From NCBI RefSeq assembly GCF_000143415.4, contig NW_003314349.1:324077-388076 (forward strand): a stretch of 64,000 nt of DNA, read 5' to 3'. The notes under the pieces were generated by a model. It saw nothing but the letters and a program-made list of their open reading frames with translations. It was not told where the DNA came from and ran no database searches. Each line of letters starts with the position of its first letter. Position 1 is the stretch's first letter. Both the position numbers and the translations under genes were made by a program. Below are positions 1 through 13,569 of the stretch, piece by piece. The DNA is from Selaginella moellendorffii (lineage: Eukaryota > Streptophyta > Lycopodiopsida > Selaginellales > Selaginellaceae).

Positions 1-486
1 AAAAAATTACCTTATGCGGATAATCCTGATGGTTACCTTGCATTTCAGTATAGTGGGTATTCATGTTTAGCACTTTGATTATCATTGTAATTGTTCTTCT
101 TACGATAACTTTTATTGTCAAGTGGATAGTTTTGTCTATGTATTGTTTTATCAACTTGGGCTATTTCTTGACTTCCTAGTTGTTTAAACAAGATTCTACA
201 TTCCTCTAAATATCCCTCTTTTTCACAAAATTAGCATTCCTTGCTATGGCCTTAATTTTTGCATTTGATACACCAAATCCTTTGTTTGATATTCATTTGC
301 AATTTGAGGCTTTTTAAATAATTAATTTCCCTATTTATAGGGGTCGTCTTTTTGTCTAACTTCACCATATTTACCATGTCATATTGTTTTATGAGATTTT
401 GGTAGGCAATAACAACTTTTTTTTAAGTCATCGAAATTTGTATAAGCTCTCTTTATTACATGTTCACGATAAATTTTCTTGAAGCT

Positions 487-741
487 CTATATATATAAGC
501 GTAGATGTATTTTGTCTGACACTAAGTCTTTATAATGTTTATAACACTTGTTGAATTGAGTTGTATATTCCTCAATTATTTCAGATTTTCCTTGATGAAA
601 TTTTTGTAGTTCATTATAGTTTTCTCCTAGGTTTGTTTCTATAAAAAAATCTTTAAAAAAAAACTTTGTCTGCTCATCAAATGTGTCAATCTTTTTAACA
701 TCATTGTCATAATACCAGTCTTTGGCTTTATTTTTACACAT
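487..741 (-). mobile_element. Remnant of a Ty3/gypsy-type gag (retrotransposon gag domain)
   Basis: An 84-codon open stretch on the minus strand has the layout of the Retrotrans_gag domain: an early A-x-x-WY motif (AKDWYYDND), then a run of Phe/Lys, then an L-x-x-F-x-Q segment followed by an EEYTTQFNKCY motif typical of the end of that domain. The open frame is cut off on both sides, has no partner pol frame nearby and lies in AT-rich decayed sequence. I read it as a fossil of a retrotransposon on the minus strand. It is not an expressed gene as far as can be seen. Confidence 0.55.
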
Positions 742-3700
742 ATAAAGGAAAAGATTCTTTTCCTGCCCATCTACTTGATTGAACTTGATTGCTTATATGT
801 ATTTCTTAATATGCAATTGTGGATCTTCTCCTTTAATCCCCAAAAAAGATGATATGTGATGATAGTGCCTATTGTTGTTTCTACAATTGCCATCGTGCTC
901 ATTGCAATTTGACAGAAAATGCTCTGTTTTACAATTAGTATAGGCAAAATAGGTGTTTAGTTCATAGAGGAATTTGAATCACTATTAAAGGGTAAAGGTT
1001 GTAAATTTAGCTTCCATCCTTTTATGGGGTATTTCTTGTTTTGTGTTTCATTACTCTCATATGAAGCAAAGGCATTTTTTATGTGCCGATACTGCTAAGG
1101 AGGAGTAGCATATAAAGTCACGTATTCTTGATGATCGTCAAAGTCATATTAGAATTTTTGATTTCCTCTTCATTGAGGTGTATTTAATATACTTTCAACT
1201 CAAACTTTTCTTTAGTTTGGTTGAGTAATGATTTAGTTTGTTATGAAGGGAGGTCCAAGAATTTCTCGAGTAACAAACATTGTTTTTCACAGCATATCTA
1301 TCTTACTCAAGTGTTGTCCACCTTAAAAAAAAATTACTCCACAAAATTTTATTACCTATCAATCCAATTCAGAATTGGTTCAACATTTGTTAGCCCAATT
1401 ATCAGTATGTGTATTTTTGCCTATGGGTGTCTAAGCTTTATTATGGACTATTAAAGTTCCTACAATAACGTCTTTGCCTAAGATTGCATAGAATTCTAGC
1501 AATTATCTAGTAGGTAGAATTTTACAAAGTTATAATACTTAGGATTTGCGTTTAGCTCGGATAAACAAATTATCTCTATCTAGGAAGAATCCTGGTACTA
1601 TTTTCTTTTTGTATAAGTAACTCCATAGATATAAGTCTCGATTACACTATGTATCTACAAAATAATCTAGGTGTATTATCACACCTTCTTTGACAATAGT
1701 AAAGGTACCAAGAGTCACATTCCTGTATACCTTGAGTAAAATACTATCAAGTATTTCACTCAATAATTCGTTAAGCTATTTAAGTAATTTTGTTAAATCT
1801 ATCATTCATTAACCTAGTTAGATATATAAGATAGATTAATTTTTACTTTCTTATACTTTTGCTTAGTCATACAGAGTGGGTATCAACCAACTTTCATTTG
1901 GGTTTATAAGCAAAATGTATCTTCTGACAGGTGTGATGGATCTTTAGTAAACATTCTTATTTTGTCTACCCCAATTCCCCCATTCAACTTCTATCAAGAC
2001 AGTAAAAGGTTGTCAATCCTCAATCTTTCCACTTAGGTGCATAAGAGGTCTTTCCCTTTTTGTCCGTGTCTAGCGTGGTTAAGATTAATTCAGTGTAAAG
2101 TCTTTGGTATGTGATAGCCAATTCCAGAGTAGCTTGCCTGCTTTATAATGGGTCTTACCCTTTAACTTATAACTAATTGACCTTTATAACTATGGAAAGA
2201 GTAGCCTATTGTTCTTAGCAAATCTTGAGCAAACCTCTTTTAAATGGTTCAACACTAAGAACTAATTTGAATAGGGTGTGAAGATCAATTTGTGAAATTG
2301 TATTGTGGAATTAACACAAGAGTCAAATTGTCTAGCACATGATAGTTGTTTTAAATCCATTTGCTTGTGAAATGACTTTAGATAGTTTTTTAAATATGAC
2401 ATAGCTAATTCGTAAAAGACTTTACTTCAAATGTAAATAGAAATTGCTTTTTAAAATAAATTTCTCTCTAGCTTGTTCGCCAATGAGTGGTTATGGTCAA
2501 TACAAATCTTTATTTAAATTTGTATGACAAATTTTTTGAGCTTTGCAATGTATTTCAAAAATTTTAGGAGTGTCTAAAGCTATTTCACCTTTTTAGACAA
2601 AACCATTTTTTAATATCTCTAAACTTATTTTAGCTCTTTAAATATCAAAGTGACGGTATAGTGTCTCCAAGATTGACACCTATGCTTAGTAGCAAACTCT
2701 ACTACTCTCTATTCCGCGTTTATAGTGTGAAGCCTTTTGACTGCTTCGTCTGGCAAAAACTCAATTAGCACACAGGGTGATTTATATGTCCAAACGTAGA
2801 CAAAAATTGAGCTACAACTTTTACTAGACTAGTTGTATAATTTTGCCTATATAAAAAATATTCACTATGTGAAAATTATCTCCTGTGAGGAGGTACGTAC
2901 ACCCATGGATTATGTCTTACAAAGGGTGGTTTACGCCTTGCAACGCCTAAACTGATGAATATTTCCCTTAACAATTTAGTGTTGCTCAACTAGTCTGAAA
3001 AGTGGATTTTCACGCCTATTCACTTGTATATTTGCTCTTTGTCTATATCTCACTTTACGGGATATAGGGCATGTTTCACGCAATTTCCCTTGATTCCTCC
3101 TTATGTGGCTAAATGTTATATGAGTGCTCTCAAAATTTATAAAAGAGTGATACTTTTCACATTAAGTAGTGTTTGCAAGCTCTCTATATATAATAAATGA
3201 GCCTTGATTAGTTCACCTATATGTACTAGGTGTAAAGTAGTTTAAACGGTTAAAGCGGTTCATGATAATAGTTTCTGAATTTTCAACTTATAAGTTTTAT
3301 TTAAGTCTCATAAACTCTTGCAATATGCATAGGAAATTTAAACTCAGGACAAGTCTACTCTCAAACCATGTCTGAGTAATAGTTTAAGCTAAAGGACTTT
3401 AGATCAAAGCTTTAAGACAACACAATGTTCTAATTGTGATTTTGCCTCTATTGAAGCCTCGTAAAATTTGGGTGAATAATTCCCCAATTTGTTCTTCACT
3501 AAGACTGACTTTAACTCTCTTTAAGTTGGAGTTGAAGACAAAAGTTATAGGTGCCTAACTTTTTTACTTGTGTATGCATAGAAAAATTGTGATGCGCTAC
3601 TGGAAAATGTGTCCTTTAAAAACCCAAGTGAAAACTTACTAAGAAGGAAAAAATTCTATAGTAATTGATTGTATTTTCCACATCAAACAAACTCCATTTT

Positions 3701-4300
3701 TTCTTCTTTTGGATTTTCTTAAAAAATTGCTAGTGAAAGAATTTAAACTTGAGTTTTTTGGCAATGTATATTGTATTTAATTTTAAACTCACCCCATGCT
3801 CTATGGCTTTAGTGATATTTGAAAAAATATCTTTTTTGTGGTATCTAAGCACTAAACCACAGCAATCACAAGAAGAGACTTTTCGTTCAATGTTGTTTAG
3901 GCTCAGGGCCTCTAAACTCACTAAAGTGATCTACTTGTGAATCCTAATGCTAGACATGTTTGGAATTCACAAGTAATTTTCTCCTGGTTATTTTTCAAGC
4001 CAAAAAGTGATGGCTTATCCCACTGTGATCGCCAAAAGTGAATAAGGTTTTTTTTGTCTATACTCATGTTCTTGCCCCTGCCTGTGAAATAGTGATAAAA
4101 AAACAAACACGAGAACATAGAAGAAGAAGAGGAAAGAAGAGAAAAAGATAGAAAATAATAGAACTCAATCTCAAACCCTAAAGGCGTGAGTAAAAATAAA
4201 TATATATCACTTTTTTTACTTTATATTGCACAAACAATTATAAATATGAGAAAATATAGTTCATTCAATGCAAATGCATACAATAGTGAGTGGGGGTTGT
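742..4300. other. AT-rich, transposon-derived stretch without a recognisable gene
   Basis: About 3.5 kb of low-GC sequence with only short, shadow-like open frames. It probably belongs to the element whose gag remnant lies at 487-741, since an LTR-like block on the same strand sits at 3149-3210. No intact coding region, RNA gene or array was seen. Confidence 0.5.
3149..3210 (-). repeat. LTR-like 62-bp block shared with 30544-30605
   Basis: Read on the minus strand, this block matches 30544-30605 with about two mismatches. It contains a TATA-like TTATATATAGAGAG followed by GCTTGCAAACAC, the look of a core promoter inside an LTR. It lies upstream of the gag remnant on the same strand. I infer that it is a piece of an old LTR; full LTR borders could not be found. 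Confidence 0.45.
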
Positions 4301-5284
4301 TTTTCAGCATGTCTAAATGTTATTTATATATTATATGATTTTATAACCACTCATAACCACATCACACTTGTTTATAATGAGTATTGCATAAGTCAAGTCT
4401 TTTTTTTTTTGGATGCCTAAATTTAAGTGTAACTCCATTTCACTTAAGTTTTCTTTTTCTACTCTACTTGGGAAAATATATAAAATAAAACATTTACCTC
4501 TTCATCAAACACTATCAAAGTCTAAATTGATAATTCTAAGAAGAATACCATGTTATCTTCCATGGTATTTCCAAAATATATCTTCCATGGTATTTCCAAA
4601 TTCACTTTGCTTAAGATTAAGCAAAGATTATTAAACTGCTAAAACACTGTCTGGTGAATTTAACATGATGAAAGTGTGCCTGGATCTAATCACATATCAA
4701 GCAGATGCTCTGCACAGAAAATCATGAAATAAATCAGACATAATAATTACTTCTCTAAACCACTAAGAGATGACTACGTTTGGGTGTCTAAAGCAATACT
4801 CACTCTTTGTTTCTTCCCTCCACTCAATCCACGTGAGAACCACTATCTCCAAGCCCCATCTCACTCTCAACCATCTCCATCTTTTGGCTGTGTGGTAGGC
4901 TGCCTCAAATAAGCAGAGTAAGTGATTGTCTCCAGAACAGTGAGCTTCCCAGCAAAACATTATCTTGATTTACATAAGCATCTGATAGAAAGCTTGAGAA
5001 TCACTAAATCAAATGTTTATACACACCGCAGTCCCATGCCTCGTGTTTGTCTGGAGATTCCCATTGGATCCTTCTCGCCTCACAATCTACCTGTGATGAA
5101 CGACAATGCAAGAATCTTAGTCTCAAACACATGATCAATCTTTAGAAAACTCTATCAACAGGCGCGTCAAGCAAGGTTTGAATTTCCCGATCCTGGTCCC
5201 ATGATCTCAAGATTTAAAAGTCGACAAAACTAGCAGGAGGCCATTTCTTTTCAAACTTTCTATCCCATCCAGTCTTGCGTGGCT
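4301..5284. other. Upstream flank of the glycosyltransferase gene; no gene seen
   Basis: The first part is AT-rich. From about 5000 the composition rises to that of the gene island. This stretch must hold the promoter and 5' leader of the glycosyltransferase that starts at 5285, but no specific element can be named. Confidence 0.4.
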
Positions 5285-6777
5285 ATGGCTTCTCAAGGTA
5301 CGTCGTCTCCAAAGATCCATGTCCTCGCATTTCCCGTACCAGGCCAGGGACACATCACTCCGATGATGCATCTCTGCAAGAAGATCGCCGCTCGAGATGG
5401 ATTCACCGTCTCGTTCGTCAATGTCGACAGCCTCCACGACGAGATGATCAAGCACTGGAGAGCTCCATCCAATACGGACCTCCGCCTCGTCTCAATCCCA
5501 CTCTCCTGGAAAATCCCACACGGCCTGGATGCTTACACTCTCACTCACTCGGGTGAGTTCTTCAAGACCACCATCGAGATGATCCCATCTCTCGAGCACC
5601 TCGTCTCCAAACTCTCTCTCGAGATCTCGCCGGTCCGCTGCATCATCTCGGACTACTTCTTCTTCTGGACCCAGGACGTTGCTGATAAGTTTGGGATTCC
5701 AAGGATTGTTCTGTGGCCTGGATCCGCTGCCTGGACCACGATTGAGTATCACATACCCGAGCTCATCGCCGGAGGCCATGTCTTTCCCAGCTTGACCGAA
5801 GGTAACTCCACTTTCAATGGCATTCATGTTCGCCTCAAAACTTTGCAGCGAAGAAGCTTGTCGCGGATGAATCTATAGTGGACATTATCAAGGGACTGGG
5901 ACCTCTTCATCAAGCCGACGTACCTCTCTACTTGCAAGCTGACGATCATCTCTGGGCGGAGTACTCCGTGCAGCGGGTCCCCTACATCCGCAAGGCCTCC
6001 TGCGTGCTCGTCAACTCCTTTTACGATCTGGAGCCGGAAGCTTCCGACTTCATGGCCGCCGAGCTCCGCAAAGGTGGCACGGAGTATCTCTCCGTCGGTC
6101 CCATGTTTCTCCTGGACGAGCAGACCTCCGAGATCGGACCAACCAACGTGGTGCTCAGGAACGAGGACGCCGAGTGCCTGCGGTGGCTCGACAAGCAGGA
6201 AAAGGCTTCCGTTCTCTACATATCTTTCGGCAGCATCGCGGTCGTGACTGTCGAACAGTTTGAGGAGCTTGCGGTGGGACTGGAAGCAATCGGAAAGCCT
6301 TTCTTGTGGGTGTTACGGCCAGAACTTCTCATTGGAAATCCGGTAGAGAAGTATAAGGAATTCTGCGAACGTACCTCCAAGCAGGGATTTACTGTGTCCT
6401 GGGCACCGCAGCTACGAGTTCTGAAACACCCCTCCATCGCTGCGCACCTCAGTCACTGCGGCTGGAACTCGGTGCTGGAAAGTATCAGCAATGGAGTGCC
6501 TCTCCTGTGTTGGCCTTGGGGAGCTGAGCAAAACACCAACGCAAAGCTGGTTATACACGACTGGAAGATTGGAGCTGGATTTGAAAGAGGGGCGAATGGA
6601 TTGATCGGCAGAGGCGACATCGAAAAGACGCTGCGGGAGGTGATGGATGGGGAAAGAGGGAAGCAGATGAAAGACACTGTTGAGGTGCTGAAGTGCAAGG
6701 CAAGGAAAGCTGTTGAGAGTGGTGGTCGATCCGCTGCGAGCTTGGATGGATTTCTTAAAGGCCTCAGCAGCCAGTGA
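5285..6777 (+). CDS. UDP-glycosyltransferase (GT1, plant UGT), two exons
   Basis: Predicted to move a sugar from a UDP-sugar to a small acceptor in the cytosol. Exons are 5285-5801 and 5849-6777; the 47-bp GT-AG intron joins in frame and gives 481 residues, normal for plant UGTs. The N-terminal VPGQGHITP motif carries the expected catalytic His (about residue 23), and ISDYFFFW holds the expected partner Asp. The 44-residue PSPG box starts at WAPQLRVLKHP, contains HCGWNS and ends in WPWGAEQ. The final Gln is the usual choice for UDP-glucose, so that donor is likely but unproven. I chose the ATG at 5285; an in-frame GTG lies six bases upstream. A partial copy of exon 1 lies at 8620-8694. The acceptor substrate cannot be told from the sequence. 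Confidence 0.93.
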
Positions 6778-7004
6778 TGCGATTATAAGTTATCACTGCA
6801 AGTGCTAGCGTGAGATGGCAAATATGTGAAAAACTTACGTGCCACGAATCTGTCAAGCTTGACAAAACATGAACATTTTCAGATTTAGAAACAACATGTT
6901 TGGAAGAATTTGATGTAATTTGTGAAGAGCAGGATTCTTAGTGAAGGCTGAAAAGGAGCAGCAGGAATAGTGCCACTGGTTATGACGATTACACTGCCTC
7001 TGAC

Positions 7005-8540
7005 CCCTGCTTGTTCTATATAGAAAACTTCCTCATCAAGCACGTCATGCCGTCCTATGGTGAGTAAAGCCAGGAATTCTCTTCTGCATGTCCTGGAATT
7101 CTGTTTCAGGGAACACGCATGCCGAGGACAGCTACGTCCACCCGGATGGTGAAACTGGCCACGAGTTATGTCAAGGAGTCCCTTGGAGGAACCGAGATGG
7201 TGCTCTCTTCTTTTGCAACTCTGGAACCACTGGAGCTGTGAAAAAGCTTCACGAACCTTTGGGCTTGTCCAGCCATCGCAGCAATCGATGGCAGGAAGAG
7301 ATGATGGTGGAATTATCTTAAGGAGTCTTATGTTGCAAACAAAAAACTGTTAGTGTCCATTAGAGTTTAAGGAGATGGCTGGCGTTCATAATGAGCATCA
7401 CTCCAACATTCTTCCCCAAGGTTTCTTTCAATCTGTCAACTGCATAAACCAATAGGTTATTCTGACTCATGATGGATTGATTGACATGAAGTACCTGCTG
7501 CAAAATCCCAAGCACGCACATCATCCAAAGCTAACAGGAGTTTTAGGACACTAGCCATCGCTCGCCTTCTACACAAACACGGAGCATTAGCATGCTTTGA
7601 TTTCGCAAGCTGGTTTGTTTAGTGTTGATTTTCTATTTTTCTTTCGCTGGAAAGGGAACTGACCTCTTTGTTGTTACCACTCCTCCACCTGTTCTCGACG
7701 GTGCGTGATCCTTGAGCTTGTAGAGCTTTTTGTTTATGCAAAGCAGGCCCGGCGTTCTGGGCCCTCCGACATACTTGTGTGAACTCAACACCACAGCATC
7801 GTATCCATCAGTCGCATGTCGATCTTAATGGATCCCTGTTGATCAAGTTCAACAAGTAAGCTTCTTTTCGTTCTGATCTCGTCTTCATACCAGCACTCTA
7901 CCTCGAGGACCTCAAAAGTCGAGAAGACGCTGGAACAACACCTTCCATACTCCAGCGGATAAAACCCGGGATGGTCTCCACTGTCCAAGAAGAAATGGGA
8001 TACCGTCTCATCGAGTCTAGAGAGCACAGCTTAATCACCACCGCGTTGAAAAGGTCGGAAAACAAAAAGATAGTGCTCGAGAGCACGCAAGTGAAACGAG
8101 CAGCGATCGTCTCGTTCCTCGTCCGGACCACTGATTCCAAAGATGAACTCCAGCTGCAAGCCCGGTTTGTAGCAAAGCTCCTCAACAATTTGTTTGGGAG
8201 GAGGTTGGTCATGTGCCGGTCCCTACAGCTACTCGCTTCTCAAAGTCAGTGATGATCTCTCCCTGAAATTTCGAGCAGCGAACCAAGAAGTGAGAACTAA
8301 AACAAGCTTTCTAAAGAGCTTTTCTAACGAGGAAAGAACTTCTTTGTCTCACAGGAATATAGCGGTGTCAAACCTGGATGGACGCGCTTGAACTTCGCAT
8401 ACTTCCTCTCCAAGAAAGAGTTCCATTTCTTGCTGTGCACCATAGAATAGAATTCGTGGCGGACTATGGCCAGCGCTTTCTCCCCCTCTATGAATCCAAC
8501 CGGACACGGGAATGGGCCAAAATCCCACTTCTCCAGCAGT
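7005..8540 (+). pseudogene. Broken class-V aminotransferase-like (PLP-dependent) gene
   Basis: Ordered pieces of one PLP-dependent, class-V aminotransferase/cysteine-desulfurase-like protein can be read, but in shifting frames. They include VMPSYG joined across a GT-AG intron to NTHAEDSYV (about 7050-7120), FFCNSGTTGAVKKL (7205-7245), VHNEHHSNILPQ (about 7384-7420), THDGLIDMKYLL, IARLLHKHGALACFDFAS (7557-7612), YLEDLKSREDAGTTPSILQR (7898-7957), SCAGPYSYSLL (8205-8240) and KPGWTRLNFAYFLSKKEF (8368-8421). Frame changes near 7130-7190, further shifts and in-frame stops show it is dead. EHHSN and GTT are family motifs around the cofactor site. The order and spacing fit an ancestral multi-exon gene rather than a processed copy. 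The exact subfamily is not settled. Confidence 0.8.
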
Positions 8541-8619
8541 ACAAGGAATACCTGGGCACCGCCATCGCAAAGCAGCTAGCACACAATCCAGGCCAGGCGA
8601 GGCTCTATATTCGTTTCGC

Positions 8620-8694
8620 AACCACCGTCTCTTCTCAATCCTACTCTCCTGAAAGATCCTTGGGTGAGTTTTACAAGACCACCACCGGGATGAT
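8620..8694 (+). pseudogene. Fragment of UDP-glycosyltransferase exon 1
   Basis: This stretch resembles 5490-5593 of the intact glycosyltransferase: a TCTCAATC(C/T)(C/T)ACTCTCCTG block, then an internal deletion, then GGGTGAGTT(C/T)(T/A)(T/A)CAAGACCACCA followed by GATGATC. It covers only a small part of exon 1 and sits directly between two other pseudogenes. Confidence 0.65.
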
Positions 8695-8769
8695 CTGGAA
8701 ATGGCTGTACCTTTTGGTAGCTTCAATTTTAAAAAATGAAGGACTGAATTTTATAATAAAAAGCATATT

Positions 8770-9430
8770 ACCAAAAAGTCGCGCCAGAAGCTTATTGAGT
8801 CCGCTGTGAACAGTCCCAAAGCTCTCCAGCAGTATATGCCCCTCATAGTCAACAACATGAAAGCGTGCCTTGAGAGGTGGTCCGCTCAGGATACGATCGT
8901 TCTTCTTACCAAGATGAGAAGGGTAAACGATGTTTACTTCCTCCCGTTTCCTAGTTGACACGTTTTCTTCGATATGACAGTTCACGTTTCTAACTATCGA
9001 CCACATTTTATATGCCAGCCCCGATGTGAATGATACTTTCCTCCTTGTACTACATTCTCAACCAAGGCATTCGTGCTCTCCACATCAACTTCCCCGGCAC
9101 TGCCTACAACAAAGCCTTGAAGGTAAAAAGCCATAAGCGTTGTCCTACACAGCTTTGTGATGTTTTCCCATTCTCAGGCGCAGCGAAAGCTCATCAAGCT
9201 TATCCAGGACATGATCAACCAGTGAAGAGCTTCGGGGACGCTGCAAGGAACAAACATTCTTTCATTGCTCATGGATCAGCTGGATGACAGGGGAGAGACG
9301 CTCAAATCATCGACGTACTCATGTACGTGAACGCTGCATGTCCACACCACAACCGAATCAGTCAATGAAGTGCTACCAGTTGGGCCAGATTTAACAATGG
9401 GGGGATTTGCTGTCATGCAAAGGAAGATTA
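8770..9430 (+). pseudogene. Broken cytochrome P450 (CYP85-clan-like)
   Basis: Readable pieces match the middle of a CYP85-clan P450. They are AVNSPKALQQYMPLIVNNMK and CLERWSAQDTIVLLTKMRR (8805-8921), then YYILNQGIRALHINFPGTAY with NKALK ending at a GT donor (9045-9122), then QRKLIKLIQDMINQ (9180-9222), and a shifted IIDVLMYVNAAC (about 9307-9343). The FPGTAYxKALKA region is typical of enzymes related to kaurenoic-acid and steroid oxidases. A TGA follows IQDMINQ and a frameshift follows DDRGETL. No heme-binding motif was found downstream. It is a decayed gene, unrelated at subfamily level to the intact A-type P450 next door. Confidence 0.75.
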
Positions 9431-10419
9431 CTTGGAAAGCTTGAAAGTTTCAAGAGAGCAACTACTTGGGGGTAAGCCTTTGTCAAATGACACCTGCCCT
9501 TGCTATTATAGAATACGCACCACTTGAAATGTACGAGGAAGAGAATTTTGCCAAACGCTTTGCCTGAACACGTAGCTCCATCTCTGCATCCTGCAAATAG
9601 CAGGCAGTCCTCACGTCCACAAAACTTCCGTAGACAATATCGTGTACAGCCGCCACTCAGACGACAAGCCATCCGAGCACGTAGTGGATTCCAGCTTGCT
9701 GGAGCTAGCTGGCTCCCTCAGATAGGCGTTGCAGATCATGGGAGATGGGTCGACGGGCCTCTTTGGGCCTTCCGGCAGAGATCCAGACAGTTCTCGAGCG
9801 GCTGGCCGGAGAGGAGATTGAAAAAACAACGTTCTGGTGCTTACTGTCTGATATGCACAACAAAATAACAAAGGGACAGCTGAATAAGAAGTGCCCTCAT
9901 CTTGCAAAATTTATGTGGAAGGACTCATTCCAGACCGGGCTCTTTGGCGAGATTTCAATCATGAATCAGAGTTCTACTAAAAAAAGTACAAGGCAAGACA
10001 AGTGGAACTCTCAAGCACATAAAGCCTGATGTTACTTATAGTTCATCTAGTTTCCATCCAATTATGAAAGTGATAAACAGCCTGTCCTATTCACACTTTT
10101 TTTGCTCATAAATAATCTAAAATTCCATGTGCATATTAAAGACAAAACATATTCTATTGTTAAAACAAAAGCTCATGCTTCTTGACGAGACCTTGTAAAC
10201 AGTTGAATGAAGTTGTACCACTCTCAGAAGCCAAAGTCCTAGAGCTAGCACAATCTGCAAAAACTTCTTTGCCTCTCACCTTCATTGCCAAACATAGTAG
10301 ACAACCTTTCTTTTCAAACTATCACAGGGGTTTAATTTTGAAGGCCCGATTTACCACAAACCCTAAAATACTATAACCCAAAATGCATCAATTCAAACAA
10401 AAGTTTGAGCGGGAAAAAG
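9431..10419. other. Intergenic remainder of the pseudogene cluster
   Basis: Open frames on both strands between 9524 and 9907 give no family I recognise and have no clear splice pattern. They may be further debris of the neighbouring pseudogenes. From about 10030 the sequence is AT-rich and empty; it holds the 3' end of the minus-strand P450. Confidence 0.35.
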
Positions 10420-12039
10420 TCAAGACCTCCTGGGGCATGGGATTGCCTGGAGAGGGACGAGCTTTGGCATGGCGAGCCCAAATTTCTCCCTCATATCGAT
10501 CTCTCCCACTTTCTCCCAATCGAATCCTTGCAGCAGCCTCGCCAGCACGCACTGCACCATCCGGAGTCCCATCCCCATCCCTGGGCAGATCCTCCGCCCG
10601 GATCCAAACGGGATGAGCTCGAAATTCTGGCCCCTCACATCCACACCCTTCTTCGCGCCCTCCTCGAATCGCTCCGGCCAGAAATCCAGCGCCCTCTCCC
10701 ACGAATTGGCATCCCTGGAGATCGCGTAGACATTGACGAGCAGCCGAGCGCCCTGTGCGATCCGGTAACCGGCGCTCGACACACAGGGCATGGTGGATTC
10801 GTAGAGGATCACTGGCGATGGCGGATGCAATCGCAGCGTCTCCTTGACGATGGCGTGCAGGAAATTCAGCCCCGGGAGATCGCTCTCCTCCACAACCCTG
10901 TCGCGCCCCACCACGGCGTCGATCTCGCGCTGCGCCCGGCGCATTGCGGCGGGGTGCCGGAGGAGCTCCGCCATCGCCCATTCGCAGGTGACCCACGCGG
11001 TGTCGCTCCCGGCCCCGATCACATCCTGCGTGCCACGAAGGGAGCGAGGAATGAGCGTGGCAAAGAGCTAAGAACCCTAAAATCCCCGAGAATTAGGGTT
11101 CTTGAGAAATACCTGGATGACGGCTTTAATGGTATCGTCGGTCAGCGCATTCTTCTCCTGCGATGCGAGGAGAACGTCCAGGAGATCCTCCACGCCGCCG
11201 GCGCCGGCGCCGCCACGCCATTGATACTGCCGCTTCCTGTCGATCAGCGACTGAAAGAACGCATCCTGGAGCGCGTGGAGCTTCCGGGCCCGGCGGCCAT
11301 AGCCCTGGAGATCCATCCACCGCAAAGAGGGCAAGTAATCGCCCACATTGAGCGCGCCGATCATCTCCACCGCGTGCTCGATCGTCTCCTTGACACGCCG
11401 CTCGAACCGCGAGAGCTGCTTCTTCTTCCCGCCGAATTCCTGGCTGGTGGCCATGCGCAGGATGCTGTAGAGCGTGATGTCGGACAGAACCGCGCGGAGA
11501 TCCACGACGCTGGACGCTCTCGCCGCCTCCTCCACCGTCGCAAGCGCCGAGGAGATCTCCTCCTTGCGCACGCGCTCGAAGGAATCCACTCTCTTGCCAC
11601 TGAAGAGCTCGAGGCTACAAACCTTGCGGAGATGGCGCCAGTGATCGCCGTAAGGCGCCCACATGATATCCGCGAAGTTGTACGTGAGCTCGCGCGCCAC
11701 TGCGTACCTGGGCCGCGATGCAAACACGAGATCGTGAGTGTGGAGGAATTCCCTCGCCGCCTCGGCGCTCGAGGCCACGAAAGTTGGAACGCAGCCCAGG
11801 CGCAAGAACATGAGAGGGCCGTGGCGCTTGGAGAGATCCAAGAGCGCTTGGTGTGGAGGGCGCCCCAGGAGCTGGTGGAGGTTTCCAATCACTGGCAGTG
11901 GACGCGGGCCGGGCGGCGTGTGATCTTGCTGGTGGCGATCATCACGGAAGAAGAGCTTTCCCAGAGTTTTCTTCCAGATCGCGACGAGGAGACTCCAGAG
12001 AAGGGAGAGCGCTGCGGTGGAGGAGGCTTGCGCGGCCAT
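10420..12039 (-). CDS. Cytochrome P450, A-type (CYP71 clan), two exons
   Basis: Predicted ER-bound monooxygenase of specialised metabolism. On the minus strand exon 1 is 12039-11113 and exon 2 is 11025-10420; the 87-bp intron is phase 0 and the product has 510 residues, normal for the family. Visible parts are an N-terminal hydrophobic anchor (about 8-25), a proline hinge (TPPGPRPLPVIGN), the I-helix AGSDT, the K-helix EXXR in KETLRLHPP, the PERF-type motif FWPERF, and the heme loop PFGSGRRICPGM with the cysteine ligand. The intron lies just before the I-helix oxygen-binding motif, a common place in A-type P450s. The start was set at the Met before AAQASSTAALS because upstream in-frame Mets would put a non-hydrophobic stretch before the anchor. 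The substrate is unknown. A long open frame on the opposite strand is a GC artefact. Confidence 0.93.
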
Positions 12040-12044
12040 GCAAA

Positions 12045-12280
12045 TGGATTGAAAGCTCGGAGGAAAGAAGAAGATAGCCTCGATCGAACAGGGGAGAGAG
12101 CGCGATACCAGGATGGCGATCAAACTTACTGAAACATTTGACAGCCCTCTCTGAATGGATTGAAAGCTCAGAAGATATCGATTCACAGGGGATAGAGCGC
12201 GCCCAAATTTTTACCAGGATCAAATCAAGCACAGGGAAAAAGATCAAACTTACTAGAGAAACGTTTTGACAGCCCTCTCT
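12045..12280 (+). repeat. Imperfect tandem duplication in the P450 5' region
   Basis: Two adjacent copies of roughly 110-120 bp, about 12045-12150 and 12153-12280. Both run from ATGGATTGAAAGCTC through a GGGGA(G/T)AGAGCGCG block, then GATCAAACTTACT, to a TTTGACAGCCCTCTCT end, with indels between copies. They lie just upstream of the P450 start codon and so may affect its leader or promoter. Confidence 0.7.
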
Positions 12281-12512
12281 CAAGCCCTCTCTCAGCTCTT
12301 CCTGGAAGAGCTCTAGAACGTTTGAGAGCTCTCAAACCTTATCAAGTACTCCAAGACCTGACACGCTTGAAAGGAATGGACGACAGATCTAGCATCGCAT
12401 GTCAAAGAAACAAAAGAAGAGCGTCAGAACAATGTGTGTCACTGTGTGTGTATTTAACCACAGGGAAGCTTTAAAGAGCCCCCTTGCCAGGCGCCATAGA
12501 GTTTGCGCTTCA

Positions 12513-13569
<1,057 letters not shown>

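Noticed and set aside
10405-12132. 575-codon plus-strand open frame opposite the P450
   Set aside because: It is the exact antisense of the P450 exons and intron. High GC and codon bias remove stops on the other strand; no protein family or start context supports it.
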